This document shows, piece by piece, positions 1 to 8,553 of a stretch of 64,000 nucleotides of DNA. Each line of letters begins with the position of its first letter. Within the stretch, counting starts at the first letter, position 1. The DNA is from Aurantibacter_A sp965215845 (GTDB taxonomy: Bacteria; Bacteroidota; Bacteroidia; Flavobacteriales; Flavobacteriaceae): assembly GCA_965215845.1 (NCBI GenBank), contig CBDCEL010000003.1, positions 372,001 through 436,000 on the forward strand, given 5' to 3'. The notes beneath the pieces are model-generated. The model was not told the origin of the DNA, did not search any database, and saw only the letters and a list, made by a program, of their open reading frames with translations. The position numbers and the translations under genes are program-made.

Positions 1-587
1 ATGATCAATTCGGCCTCTGGAGATAAATACAAGGTTTTTGGTTTCAACTCATGGCTGTTCAGCGGTATTTTAGCCCTGAACATATACCTCCAACGATTCC
101 GGTATATGTACTCACTATTTTCGGCAAATCCTTGTGTCCAACGGTGTTCAATACGTATACGGTGGTAGATCATGGCCGTATAAATGGGCATCGCGAATTG
201 ATACTGATGCCAGATTCGCCATTCAGGTACAACATTTCTGTCTGTGGAATCCTCATCCGTATTAAAATTAATCCGGACAACCCCGCCAAGACTAAAATTC
301 ACCTTCTTGGAATAAATATAACCAATCGCATGACGATTATAAATTTGTCCGATCTGCCCGATAAAGGGTGTGTTAACAGATTCCTCAAAACGAAAATGGG
401 TCTGGGCGTCCCAAAAAAGGCGCTTTGAAATTCGAATGTTACCATAAGTGTTGAACCAAACTTTGCTCTTTGCATCCTTGAATTTTGATTCTTTTGGAAG
501 CACTTCATCCTGTGCCTGTAGCCTCATTCCGCCAAGAACCAGCACTAGCATACAAAGCCCCCCCAATACCCGTTGGCCAGTTCTCAT
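1..587 (-). CDS. DUF2490-type outer-membrane protein, C-terminus cut by window edge
   Basis: The reading frame is open from an ATG at 585-587 to the window edge, giving about 195 residues. It starts with a signal peptide (MRTGQRVLGG, then a hydrophobic stretch ending LQAQD). The mature part alternates aromatic and charged residues (WFNTYGNIRISKRLFWDAQ, HRIRIEHRW), the pattern of the DUF2490 beta-barrel family of Bacteroidota outer-membrane proteins. It starts 7 bp after the stop of the gene at 594-2555, so the two are probably co-transcribed. The barrel assignment comes from recognising the family; function is unknown. Confidence 0.75.
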   Translation of the reverse strand, partial: MRTGQRVLGGLCMLVLVLGGMRLQAQDEVLPKESKFKDAKSKVWFNTYGNIRISKRLFWDAQTHFRFEESVNTPFIGQIGQIYNRHAIGYIYSKKVNFSLGGVVRINFNTDEDSTDRNVVPEWRIWHQYQFAMPIYTAMIYHRIRIEHRWTQGFAENSEYIYRNRWRYMFRAKIPLNSHELKPKTLYLSPEAELI

Positions 588-593
588 AGAATA

Positions 594-2555
594 TTACTCA
601 TTATTTGTACCGAGGTTGAACAATTCGAGAATCACTTCGGGATTGCGCTCCCTTTTTAACTTGCGTTCAAGCTTGGAAGTGTCTTCATCACGTAATTCAG
701 CGACCCGATTGTGAATATTCTCCAATAAGGACTCAACTTCCTTGACCTGTAGACAATTCATTTCAGCCGTAATTTGATCGAGAACAAAGGGTTGCAATAT
801 ATTCAGATACGCATTTATGATTCGCTTTTTTACCACATCGTCCATCAAAGTGGCCGTAAACGGATTCCAGACCCGATCATGAAATTTTTCTTCGACCGAA
901 GGACTTCTCGTCCGTAGGTCGACCACGGATTTTGTAAGTCCCCTAAAGTGGTCAAAACAATCGACCAATTTTCGTGCACTATCCGATTTGCCCTGAGATA
1001 CCTCTAGGTTCGAGTAATCATTCAATTGACGCTCTATACCCTTCCTTATCAATGAAAGTGCCTTGACCTCCCTTGGTTCAACATGTTCTACTATTGAATC
1101 TATGTAGTGAATCAAACTGTCGGCCTTACCCACCATCTGCTCTTCCAATAATACCAGCGCCTGCTCCCTTTCCTGTTTGTCGAGTTTATCCTCAAGTACC
1201 TCTGAGATATCATTTAGACTAAGGTTCAAGTAGTTTGCCACTTTTAATGCGGAAGAGACGAGATTCCCTGAAAAATCAAAGCTATTTGCCTTTGGCCCGA
1301 CATACTCTCGCGTTTCCACCTCGTTGTCGCCTCCATTGACAGTGACCACGATTTTTGGTTCCGGCATGCCATTTGGCCATAGATCTTCCGTAATTTCTTC
1401 ATCACTTATGTACCCTATTATTTCAAGTTCATTGTATGTCTGAAGTTTTTTAAGTGGAGCCAAATAAGAGCTGTCAAGTATTTGCAATACGGCGGCCAAA
1501 TAACTAACCTCGGGATCTGAACGTTTTAAAATGTTCATTTGGGTATTCTTCAATAGTGATTCGGATATTTTCGCTGATTGAGTCACCAATCTGCTTACTG
1601 AATCCAATTGTGAAGCTTTAAGGCTATCAAGGGGTTGTAAGGGCACTGCGACCTTAAATTCCGGCATAAACGAGGGGCTGCCCAAGGCCGAGAAGAAAGT
1701 ATCGAGTTCTTCGTAATGTGAAATATTCTCTTTGAAAAGTTTGGGCATGGTTGCCTTGAATCCGATATGGTCACCTGTTCGCTTTTCAAGCAATTGAAGA
1801 AGCGCTAAATAGCGTGAATCAAGAACAACCGATCTTGAATTTTCGAATGGTCTTTCGAAAACATCGATGATTTGACTTTTTTCAGATGTTCCATACGATA
1901 TCTTTACCAACCTTCCATTTGAAAAATGCCATTTTTCGATTCCATCGGGGTCGTCGTTCAAATAGACATCCCAGACATCGTGGGCCAGCCCGTTTCTTAA
2001 AAAACGGCCGACCAAGGTGCCTTGTTTATTTTTAATTTCGAAATTTTTTTGGGGAACACCGCCGTCAAAATCAAATTCACTACGAAAAAGCGTATCACGA
2101 ACCTCTGAGTTTTTAACATTCAGAACCTCGTATGCCCAACGACCATTCGGTTTACCCCTTGTGATTTTTCCAGAGGACTTGTTCTGTATGCCACTTACAT
2201 TCAAACGATATTGAAAGTCAACGACCTTTGTGGTACTATCGGTCTTGAATTCGCCAAATTGAAAATTCCATTGACCGTCAGAAAGACCACTCAAGAAGTT
2301 TCCCGAAAACCGGAAAGACTTATCCGATGCTTTCATAAGGGCGTTCAGGTTCGAACTCTGAAAACGGAACGGCCCTGTCAACAAGGTATCTCCCTCAATC
2401 AAAGAATAATCGTATTCGGCCTCACCACGAAATTCATTAATCGTCAGAGGACCCTTGAAACGAAATACATCTTGGTCCTGAGCCGTTAGTTTGCCCAGCG
2501 TAGCCAACAGAAAAGCCTGTAATGAAAGTAATAGTATGACCCGCTTTGATAACAT
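594..2555 (-). CDS. Exported hypothetical protein with MORN-like N-terminal repeats
   Basis: A 653-residue protein with a clear signal peptide (residues 1-25, ending KLTAQDQD). Residues about 60-230 contain repeated Gly-Trp-phe patches (SDGQWNFQF, RGKPNGRWAYEV, NGLAHDVWDVYL) resembling MORN/YwqK-type repeats that describe successive beta hairpins. The C-terminal half is rich in Leu, Glu and Lys and predicted helical, possibly coiled coil. I do not recognise a named family for the whole protein. It lies just upstream of the DUF2490 gene on the same strand (7 bp), which suggests a shared cell-envelope role. No catalytic motif was seen. Confidence 0.75.
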   Translation of the reverse strand: MLSKRVILLLSLQAFLLATLGKLTAQDQDVFRFKGPLTINEFRGEAEYDYSLIEGDTLLTGPFRFQSSNLNALMKASDKSFRFSGNFLSGLSDGQWNFQFGEFKTDSTTKVVDFQYRLNVSGIQNKSSGKITRGKPNGRWAYEVLNVKNSEVRDTLFRSEFDFDGGVPQKNFEIKNKQGTLVGRFLRNGLAHDVWDVYLNDDPDGIEKWHFSNGRLVKISYGTSEKSQIIDVFERPFENSRSVVLDSRYLALLQLLEKRTGDHIGFKATMPKLFKENISHYEELDTFFSALGSPSFMPEFKVAVPLQPLDSLKASQLDSVSRLVTQSAKISESLLKNTQMNILKRSDPEVSYLAAVLQILDSSYLAPLKKLQTYNELEIIGYISDEEITEDLWPNGMPEPKIVVTVNGGDNEVETREYVGPKANSFDFSGNLVSSALKVANYLNLSLNDISEVLEDKLDKQEREQALVLLEEQMVGKADSLIHYIDSIVEHVEPREVKALSLIRKGIERQLNDYSNLEVSQGKSDSARKLVDCFDHFRGLTKSVVDLRTRSPSVEEKFHDRVWNPFTATLMDDVVKKRIINAYLNILQPFVLDQITAEMNCLQVKEVESLLENIHNRVAELRDEDTSKLERKLKRERNPEVILELFNLGTNNE

Positions 2556-2695
2556 CGGCGCAAAAAAAACAAATTTAATTCATATGTGATATGCATTTCC
2601 CAAAAAAAGACATTCCGTACAAACAATTATGTAGACTACAGGTGACCTATAATCATATTGCCCTTCTCCAAATGAAAAGTTCCAACATCAAATAA

Positions 2696-3592
2696 TTAAA
2701 GATACTTGCGCAAATGCTCTTTAAAATAGTTGGCGCTATCGGCGACGCTCTGCATGGAATTGTGGGTGAAATTCCCGCCTTGCTCTATGTAGTAATACTC
2801 CAGGGCATCGGTATCGATATTCGACAAAATATCGACATAGTCGATCGAGCCATTGCCCATTTCGGTGTAGTCACGGGTGACCTTGTCCATATCCTTGATA
2901 TGCCACATCACATACCTCCCAGGATTCAGTTGGATCAATTCCGCTGGACTCATTTTTGATGAGTGTTCGACCCAGTACATGTCCATCTGTAATTTCACCA
3001 AGTCCGCATCCGTTTCACCTAAAACAATATCGTAACCCGTTTGACCGTCGTGTTCCGTGAACTCGAAATCATGGTTGTGGTACGCGAAGCGAAGACCTGC
3101 CTTTGTAACCTGTTCCCCCATTTTGTTCAATAATTCCGAGAGTTTTTTAAAGCCGTCGATATTTCGATATTCCGGTGCCAACCAGGGCCATGTAATGTAT
3201 TTTGCCCCAATTACCTTGGAGCCCTCGATACAATGATCGACATATCTTCTGAGTTCATCAAAAGGGCGGTCGAAATAACTTGAAAAGTCATAATGGCCAC
3301 TAGTGGCGGTGAAGTCAAGGTCATCCATTAATTTCTTATAATCCGAAGCCTTCATGCCGTAATAGGTACCCTTCTCACCATCATAACCGAAAATCTCCGA
3401 ATCTTCATAGCCCAAGGCCCTTACCCTTTTCAAAGTATCTATCGGATCCTTGGCCATGGCATCTCGAATGGTAAATAGTTGCAGACCCATTTTAAATCTG
3501 TTGGAGCTCATATTCGAAAAGGTGTTGTATGGAAGAATGGAAGCAGCTGCCACCACGGCCGACTGTTTTAGAAATTGTCTACGGCTACCCAT
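2696..3592 (-). CDS. Exported sugar phosphate isomerase/epimerase-like TIM barrel (AP2Ec family)
   Basis: A 298-residue protein beginning MGSRRQFLKQSAVVAAAS, a twin-arginine signal (RR at residues 4-5). The rest is an AP endonuclease 2 / xylose-isomerase-like TIM barrel: MGLQLFTIRD is strand 1, and the likely metal ligands lie in YHNHDFEF, QMDMYWVEH, WHIKDMD and EQGGN. In Bacteroidota, exported members of this family act with Gfo/Idh/MocA oxidoreductases and DUF1080 proteins on 3-keto-glycosides as lyases or epimerases, and those partners are encoded at 9.7-12.5 kb here. That link is inferred from family and neighbourhood. Substrate is unknown. Confidence 0.85.
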   Translation of the reverse strand: MGSRRQFLKQSAVVAAASILPYNTFSNMSSNRFKMGLQLFTIRDAMAKDPIDTLKRVRALGYEDSEIFGYDGEKGTYYGMKASDYKKLMDDLDFTATSGHYDFSSYFDRPFDELRRYVDHCIEGSKVIGAKYITWPWLAPEYRNIDGFKKLSELLNKMGEQVTKAGLRFAYHNHDFEFTEHDGQTGYDIVLGETDADLVKLQMDMYWVEHSSKMSPAELIQLNPGRYVMWHIKDMDKVTRDYTEMGNGSIDYVDILSNIDTDALEYYYIEQGGNFTHNSMQSVADSANYFKEHLRKYL

Positions 3593-3718
3593 ATATCATT
3601 GTTTAATCGTTATATAAAACACTTTTATTCTTTCAAATATAGTTTATAATTAGCTTTTATAAACCGCTGGGGCAATCAGGATATTTTAGTACTTTAGAAA
3701 GGTGAAATCATAACAGCC

Positions 3719-4463
3719 ATGACTTTGACATCTACGGAGCTGGAGACCCTTGATAGCAATGGTTTTTTGTCTTTGGGCAAACTTTTATCGGATCAAGAAG
3801 TAGTCAGTATAAATAACCGAATCGATGAGCTTTTGGCCCTTGAAGGCCAAAATGCGGGTTCAGAATTGTTCGAATCAAAATACATTCGGCATCCGAAGGA
3901 AGAAGGTGCCGACCGGCTGGCAGATTTAGTAAATAAGGGCAAAATATTTGACATCTTCTATACCCACGGTAAGGTCTTGGCGGCCGTGGAGGCCGTTCTT
4001 GGGGAACATTTCAAATTGTCGTCATTGAATTACCGGGCGGCAAAACCCCGGACGCGGTCATCAAAAACTTCATGTCGATTTCGGCAATTCCGTTGTCAAC
4101 GGCAAATACAAGGTATGTAATTCAATCTGGCTATTGGATGATTTCGTGGAGAACAATGGGGCGACGCGGATCGTTCCTGGAACCCATAAATCAACAAAAC
4201 TCCCCGTCGAAGAGTTGGATGATCCCAACCTGCCCCACCCCGATCAGGTATTGGTACAGGCGCCCGCAGGTTCGGTCTTTATTTTTAATTCGCATGTATG
4301 GCACGGAGGCACCACTAACAAAACGGCTAAAGATCGAAGGAGCATCCACAGTTATTTTTGCGCGATGGACCAACCGCAACAGTTGGATCAAAAAAAATAC
4401 ATTACCAAGGACACCCGTCGGCGCCTTGGACCCAAAGGACTAAAAATCTTGGATGTGACTTAA
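3719..4463 (+). pseudogene. Phytanoyl-CoA dioxygenase family protein, broken by a one-base frameshift
   Basis: The N-terminal frame (from ATG 3719) reads as a PhyH-type Fe(II)/2-oxoglutarate dioxygenase up to LNYRAAKP, then loses similarity. If one C is removed from the CCCC run at 4046-4049, the frame continues as GRGHQKLHVDFGNSVVNG and joins the downstream frame that ends at 4463. The restored protein (about 247 residues) has the HxD iron motif (HVD, 4071-4079) and the distal His in HVWHGGTTN, followed by an Arg (DRRSIHSYF). The gene is therefore either a recent pseudogene or carries a homopolymer sequencing error. The iron ligands are otherwise intact, which favours a very recent event or an error. 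Confidence 0.8.
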
Positions 4464-4486
4464 TCGGAAATACTCAAATTACAGGT

Positions 4487-4873
4487 ATGTCACATTTTTG
4501 GCTACAAGTCGCCAATTATTTTTTCTATTTCTTTCATACGGTATTGATTCTTTTCAATTTGTTCGGATGGCTCCACAGAGGAACCAAAAGACTTAACCTT
4601 ATTTCCTTGCTTGTCACCTTCGGCTCATGGTTTATCTTGGGTATTTGGAAAGGTTGGGGCTATTGTTTTTTGACCGATTGGCATTATGTCATACTCCGTA
4701 AGTTGGGCGAAAAAGACCTGCCGGCGAGCTACATAAGCTCCTTAATTCAAAAATTGACAACTTGGTCACCTAACGGCAAATTGGTTGAAATGTCAACTAT
4801 CGGCTTGGCATTGGCTGCCTTGCTCTGTTCGCTTTGGGTCAATCTGAGGGGCAATAAACAAAACCCCACCTAG
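4487..4873 (+). CDS. Small membrane protein, DUF2784-like
   Basis: About 128 residues from ATG 4487, chosen because the upstream in-frame part overlaps the dioxygenase frame and is not hydrophobic. It has three or so membrane segments (ANYFFYFFHTVLILFNLFGW, LISLLVTFGSWFILGIW, and LALAALLCSLWVNL) and the motif GWGYCFLTDWHYVILRKLG between them, which matches the Cys-x-Leu-Thr-Asp-Trp signature I associate with DUF2784. Function is unknown. It begins 23 bp after the broken dioxygenase and could share its transcript. Confidence 0.7.
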   Translation: MSHFWLQVANYFFYFFHTVLILFNLFGWLHRGTKRLNLISLLVTFGSWFILGIWKGWGYCFLTDWHYVILRKLGEKDLPASYISSLIQKLTTWSPNGKLVEMSTIGLALAALLCSLWVNLRGNKQNPT

Positions 4874-5103
4874 TTGCATTGCCATTGACCTCCAACTAGT
4901 TAATTGTGCCAAGCTTAAGTATCAAAATCGTACCTTAAAGTCGAACTTGATGAAACGGAAAATTTGTATAATAATCTAAAGAAAGAGAATTTACAAGGAC
5001 TCGATAGGCATACAAAGAACGTGAAATAATCACCGCTTTTATAGCCGAAAGAAAGTGATGCCTCACTAAACGCCCCTAGTTTCTAAATTTCTATATTTAT
5101 GAA

Positions 5104-5796
5104 ATGAAGCCCACCGTACAAATTTCTTTGGATTTGACAAATATCGATGAAGCCTTGGAGACGGCTGCCATGGCCCTTCGGGCAGGCGTCGATTGGCTTG
5201 AAGCAGGCACTCCCCTCTTGTTGGCCGAGGGATTGCACGGTGTTCGAAAATTGCGGGAGGCTTTTCCAAAGGTGCCTATTGTTGCCGACCTTAAAACCAT
5301 GGATGGAGGCTACCTCGAGGCCGAAATGATGGCCAAGGCCGGTGCGACCCATGTGGTCGTTATGGCCCGGGCGCATGAAGAAACCATTAAAGTTGTGGTA
5401 CAGGCGGGAAGGGATTTCGGCCTAAAGGTAATGGGCGATAATCTGGGTTGCCCCGACATGGTCGAAGGCGCAAGGTTGCTCGAAGAACTGGGGTGTGATT
5501 TTATCGTACACCATATTGGGTATGACGAACGTCGCGGAATTGCCGCTCAGGGTAAGCGCATGCCGAGTCCGTTAGATCAGTTGCGTGAAATCGTGAACGC
5601 GGTAGATATTCCTGTGCAGGCCGTAGGAGGATTGTCTTTGGAACAGGCCATTGAATGTCCCGGCTATGGAGCGCCACTGGTGGTTTTGGGCGCCCCATTG
5701 ACAATCGATGCCGATGCCTTTAAAACAGCGGATGGAGATTTGGAAAGTTCGTTGCGATTGATTTGTGAAAAAATTCACTCCCATCGTGGGGTTTAA
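5104..5796 (+). CDS. 3-hexulose-6-phosphate synthase-like / keto-gulonate-phosphate decarboxylase family (OMPDC suprafamily)
   Basis: A 230-residue (beta/alpha)8 enzyme of the HUMPS/OMPDC group. Visible signatures are ISLDLT at residues 6-11, LEAGTPLLLAEG near residue 33, the catalytic DxKxxD in ADLKTMDGG near residue 62, HHIGYD near residue 137 and the phosphate-binding VQAVGG near residue 180. The first half resembles hexulose-6-phosphate synthases more than UlaD, but no isomerase partner (PHI) is nearby. It is the first gene of a four-gene plus-strand run with two dehydrogenases and an epimerase-like enzyme, so it more likely handles a keto-sugar-acid phosphate or a related aldol step. Exact reaction not assigned. 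Confidence 0.85.
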   Translation: MKPTVQISLDLTNIDEALETAAMALRAGVDWLEAGTPLLLAEGLHGVRKLREAFPKVPIVADLKTMDGGYLEAEMMAKAGATHVVVMARAHEETIKVVVQAGRDFGLKVMGDNLGCPDMVEGARLLEELGCDFIVHHIGYDERRGIAAQGKRMPSPLDQLREIVNAVDIPVQAVGGLSLEQAIECPGYGAPLVVLGAPLTIDADAFKTADGDLESSLRLICEKIHSHRGV

Positions 5797-5813
5797 ATTG
5801 ATAAAAGCCTAAT

Positions 5814-6839
5814 ATGGATGCTATCGCCGTAGTAAATTACGCCAAGGAAAAAGGAAGTGTCGAGCTCCGTGAAATACCAAAACCTATCATTGGCGACGAT
5901 GATGTCTTGTTGGAAGTGGCCAATGTAGGGGTCTGTGGCAGCGACCTGCACCAGTGGACCTCTGATCATAGTTGGCCCGTGAACTATCCCGTGGTATTGG
6001 GCCATGAATTCGGCGGCCATATCATTGCATTGGGAAAGAACGTTGGCGGATGGAAAGAAGGCGACCGCGTTGTTAGCGAGACGGCCGCCGTGATCGATTT
6101 GAACAATCCACTTTCGAAACAAGGACTTTATAATCTCGACCCCACCCGAAAGGGATTTGGTTATGGAGTGAATGGAGCCATGACCCGATATGTAAAGGTA
6201 CCCGCCAGATGCCTACACGCGGTACCGAAAAAATTACCTTTTGATGAAGCCTGTCTGACCGAGCCCTGTTCGGTAGCCTATAATGCAGTGGTCATCAATT
6301 CAGAAATCAAACCAGGAGACCGGGTAATCGTCATAGGCCCAGGCACCATAGGAATACTATGCGCGGCCATTGCAAAATTATGCGGGGCGGAAGTTGCGAT
6401 CGTCGGCTTGGAAAAGGATCGGCACCGGTTAAAAATCGCCGAAAGCTACGGATGCCGAACAATTGTCGAAGATGGCACGGAATGGGCGAATCAAAAGGAT
6501 GGACTTGGCGTCGATTGCGTGGTGGATGCAGCCGGGGTAAGTTCATCTTTGGAAATGGCGTTACAATGGGTACGGCCCAACGGACAAATCACAAAAGTGG
6601 GCTGGGGTCCACAGCCATTGGGTTTTTCTTTGGATCCCTTGGTACAAAAAAATGTGCGCCTGCAAGGAAGTTTTAGCCACAATTGGCCCATTTGGGAGAA
6701 AGTACTTTCCTTGTTGGCCTCAGGTAGCTTGAATGTCCGTCCCATCATAGGTGGAGTATGGACCTTGGACGATTGGCACCAGGCATTTGAGCAAATGCAT
6801 TCAGGCAAAGTCGTCAAAAGTGTATTAAAACCTAATTGA
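5814..6839 (+). CDS. Medium-chain zinc-dependent alcohol/polyol dehydrogenase lacking structural-zinc cysteines
   Basis: A 341-residue MDR-family NAD(P)-dependent dehydrogenase. The catalytic zinc site is present: Cys in GVCGSDLHQW (about residue 41), GHEF (about residue 64) and Glu in LTEPCSVAYNA. The nucleotide-binding VIGPGTIGILCAA follows near residue 170. The loop that normally holds four structural-zinc cysteines runs VIDLNNPLSKQGLYNLDP and has none; by alignment from memory the four positions read D, N, S and D. Human-type sorbitol dehydrogenases also lack this zinc. It sits 17 bp after the HPS-like gene and abuts the SDR gene, so it probably oxidises a sugar, polyol or sugar acid in the same pathway. 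Confidence 0.88.
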   Translation: MDAIAVVNYAKEKGSVELREIPKPIIGDDDVLLEVANVGVCGSDLHQWTSDHSWPVNYPVVLGHEFGGHIIALGKNVGGWKEGDRVVSETAAVIDLNNPLSKQGLYNLDPTRKGFGYGVNGAMTRYVKVPARCLHAVPKKLPFDEACLTEPCSVAYNAVVINSEIKPGDRVIVIGPGTIGILCAAIAKLCGAEVAIVGLEKDRHRLKIAESYGCRTIVEDGTEWANQKDGLGVDCVVDAAGVSSSLEMALQWVRPNGQITKVGWGPQPLGFSLDPLVQKNVRLQGSFSHNWPIWEKVLSLLASGSLNVRPIIGGVWTLDDWHQAFEQMHSGKVVKSVLKPN

Positions 6840-7622
6840 ATGGATATGCGGTTACGGAATAAGATTGTTTTGATCACGGGGGGATATACAGGAATTGGCA
6901 GGGCCATCGCCCGGCAATGTGTAAAAGAAGGCGCAAAAGTGGTCGTCAACGGCCTTCGGCAAGAGCTAGGCCAAAAGCTGATAGAAGAACTCGGCAGATC
7001 GAATGCGGTGGAACACACCATTGATATTACCGAGGCAAATGCGCCACGGCAGCTAATTAAAAAAGCGCTGGATGCCTATGGAAAATTGGACGCCGTGGTC
7101 AACAATGCGGCCATCGTGGCATCCTCGAATATCAATAGCACTTCATTGGACTATTTAAAAAGAATGTTGGATGTCAACACGATAGCCCCATTTGCGATCA
7201 TTCAGGAAGCGCTGCCCCATTTGTCAAAATCCCGTGGATGTGTGGTCAATATCGGTTCGATCAATTCATGGAGTGGAGAACCCAATTTATTGGCGTACAG
7301 CATCTCGAAAGGTGCCTTGATGACAATGAGCCGGAATCTAGGGGATACACTGTTCCGCGAAAATGGGGTGCGGGTCAATCAAGTAAATCCCGGCTGGGTC
7401 TTGACAGAACACGAACTGATCAACCAACGTGAACAGGGAAAAGATGAAGACTGGTATGAAAAGCTTCCCGATGTTTTCGCTCCGGCCCAGCGAATTTTTA
7501 AGCCAGAAGAAATGGCCATGGCCGTCATTTACCTTCTCTCCGATGAAAGTGGGCCAATAAGTGGACAAGTTTTGGAGGTCGAGCAATTTCCCATGATCGG
7601 GCGTAATCCCCCTAAAAACTGA
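6840..7622 (+). CDS. Short-chain dehydrogenase/reductase (SDR)
   Basis: A 260-residue classical SDR. It has the dinucleotide motif TGGYTGIG (residues about 14-21), NNAA near residue 90, the catalytic Ser in NIGSINSW, and YSISK (catalytic Tyr and Lys) near residue 155. The C-terminal SGQVLEVE matches the usual substrate-loop end. The ATG starts directly at the base after the upstream stop codon, indicating tight coupling within the operon. With the MDR enzyme upstream it provides a second redox step, perhaps oxidising one position and reducing another. Substrate is unknown. Confidence 0.9.
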   Translation: MDMRLRNKIVLITGGYTGIGRAIARQCVKEGAKVVVNGLRQELGQKLIEELGRSNAVEHTIDITEANAPRQLIKKALDAYGKLDAVVNNAAIVASSNINSTSLDYLKRMLDVNTIAPFAIIQEALPHLSKSRGCVVNIGSINSWSGEPNLLAYSISKGALMTMSRNLGDTLFRENGVRVNQVNPGWVLTEHELINQREQGKDEDWYEKLPDVFAPAQRIFKPEEMAMAVIYLLSDESGPISGQVLEVEQFPMIGRNPPKN

Positions 7623-7626
7623 TCTT

Positions 7627-8520
7627 TTGCCAAAACTAGCTGTATTTCCGAAAGCCTTTATGCAAGCCCTTTGCAAAGATGGAACCATGCAAGTGGCCGA
7701 ATGGATCGATCTTGCCTGCAATTTGCAGGTCGATGGACTGGAATGGTACGCCGGGTTCCTGGAAATGTCGGATAAGTCAAATTGGCCGAAATTCAGAGAG
7801 GCCGTTGAATCAAGGGGAAAAACAATTCCGATGCTCTGTTGCTCACCCGATTTTACACATCCCGAGGCGTCCTTCAGGGAAAGGGAAATCGAGAAACAAC
7901 TCCATTGGATTAAAATGACCCATGCCCTTGGAGGAAAGTATTGTAGGGTGCTGTCCGGTCAAAGACGCCCTGGGCTTTCGATTGACGAGGGCGTTGGTTT
8001 GGCCTCAGTATCGATTCAGGCCTGTCTACCGACCGCAGAAGAATTGGGTATCATCTTAATCTTGGAAAATCATTATAAGGACGATTTTTGGGAATATCCT
8101 GAATTTGCCCAGAAAATGGAGGTTTTTTGTGAACTTGTCGACCGTATCGATCACCCCAATTTTGGAGTCAATTATGATCCGAGCAATACTTTTTTGGCCG
8201 GGGAAAATCCCTTGGAATTACTTTATCGCGTTTCAGATCGCGTAGTAACCATGCATGCCAGTGACCGCTACCTGCTTTCTGGAACCATCGAAGACCTACG
8301 GAAGGAAGAGGGCGGTTCAATGGGATATGCAAAAAGGTTGAGCCACGGCGAAATCGGAAAAGGCCTAAACGACTACGACGCCATCTTTGCCGAGCTCAAG
8401 CGTGTCGGTTTTGACGGATGGATCAGTATCGAAGACGGGGTCGACGGTATGGGGCAACTCGAACGAAGTGTTTCTTTTCTAAGGAAAAAGATAAAGTATT
8501 ATTGGCCTGGGTTCAATTAA
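7627..8520 (+). CDS. Sugar phosphate isomerase/epimerase-like TIM barrel, cytoplasmic
   Basis: A 297-residue AP2Ec/xylose-isomerase-like protein without signal peptide. TTG at 7627 is used as the start because family members begin with the same block (PKLAVFPKAFM) and the next ATG (7663) would remove strand 1; it lies 4 bp after the SDR stop. Metal-binding candidates are LENHYKD, VNYDPSNTFLAG, HASDRY and SIEDGVDG. It closes the operon begun by the HPS-like gene, and a UlaE-like epimerase role in the same pathway is a reasonable inference. It is clearly distinct from the exported homologue at 2.7 kb. Confidence 0.85.
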   Translation: MPKLAVFPKAFMQALCKDGTMQVAEWIDLACNLQVDGLEWYAGFLEMSDKSNWPKFREAVESRGKTIPMLCCSPDFTHPEASFREREIEKQLHWIKMTHALGGKYCRVLSGQRRPGLSIDEGVGLASVSIQACLPTAEELGIILILENHYKDDFWEYPEFAQKMEVFCELVDRIDHPNFGVNYDPSNTFLAGENPLELLYRVSDRVVTMHASDRYLLSGTIEDLRKEEGGSMGYAKRLSHGEIGKGLNDYDAIFAELKRVGFDGWISIEDGVDGMGQLERSVSFLRKKIKYYWPGFN

Positions 8521-8553
8521 TACTACAGCCTATAAATTACCTAAAGTTGGAAT

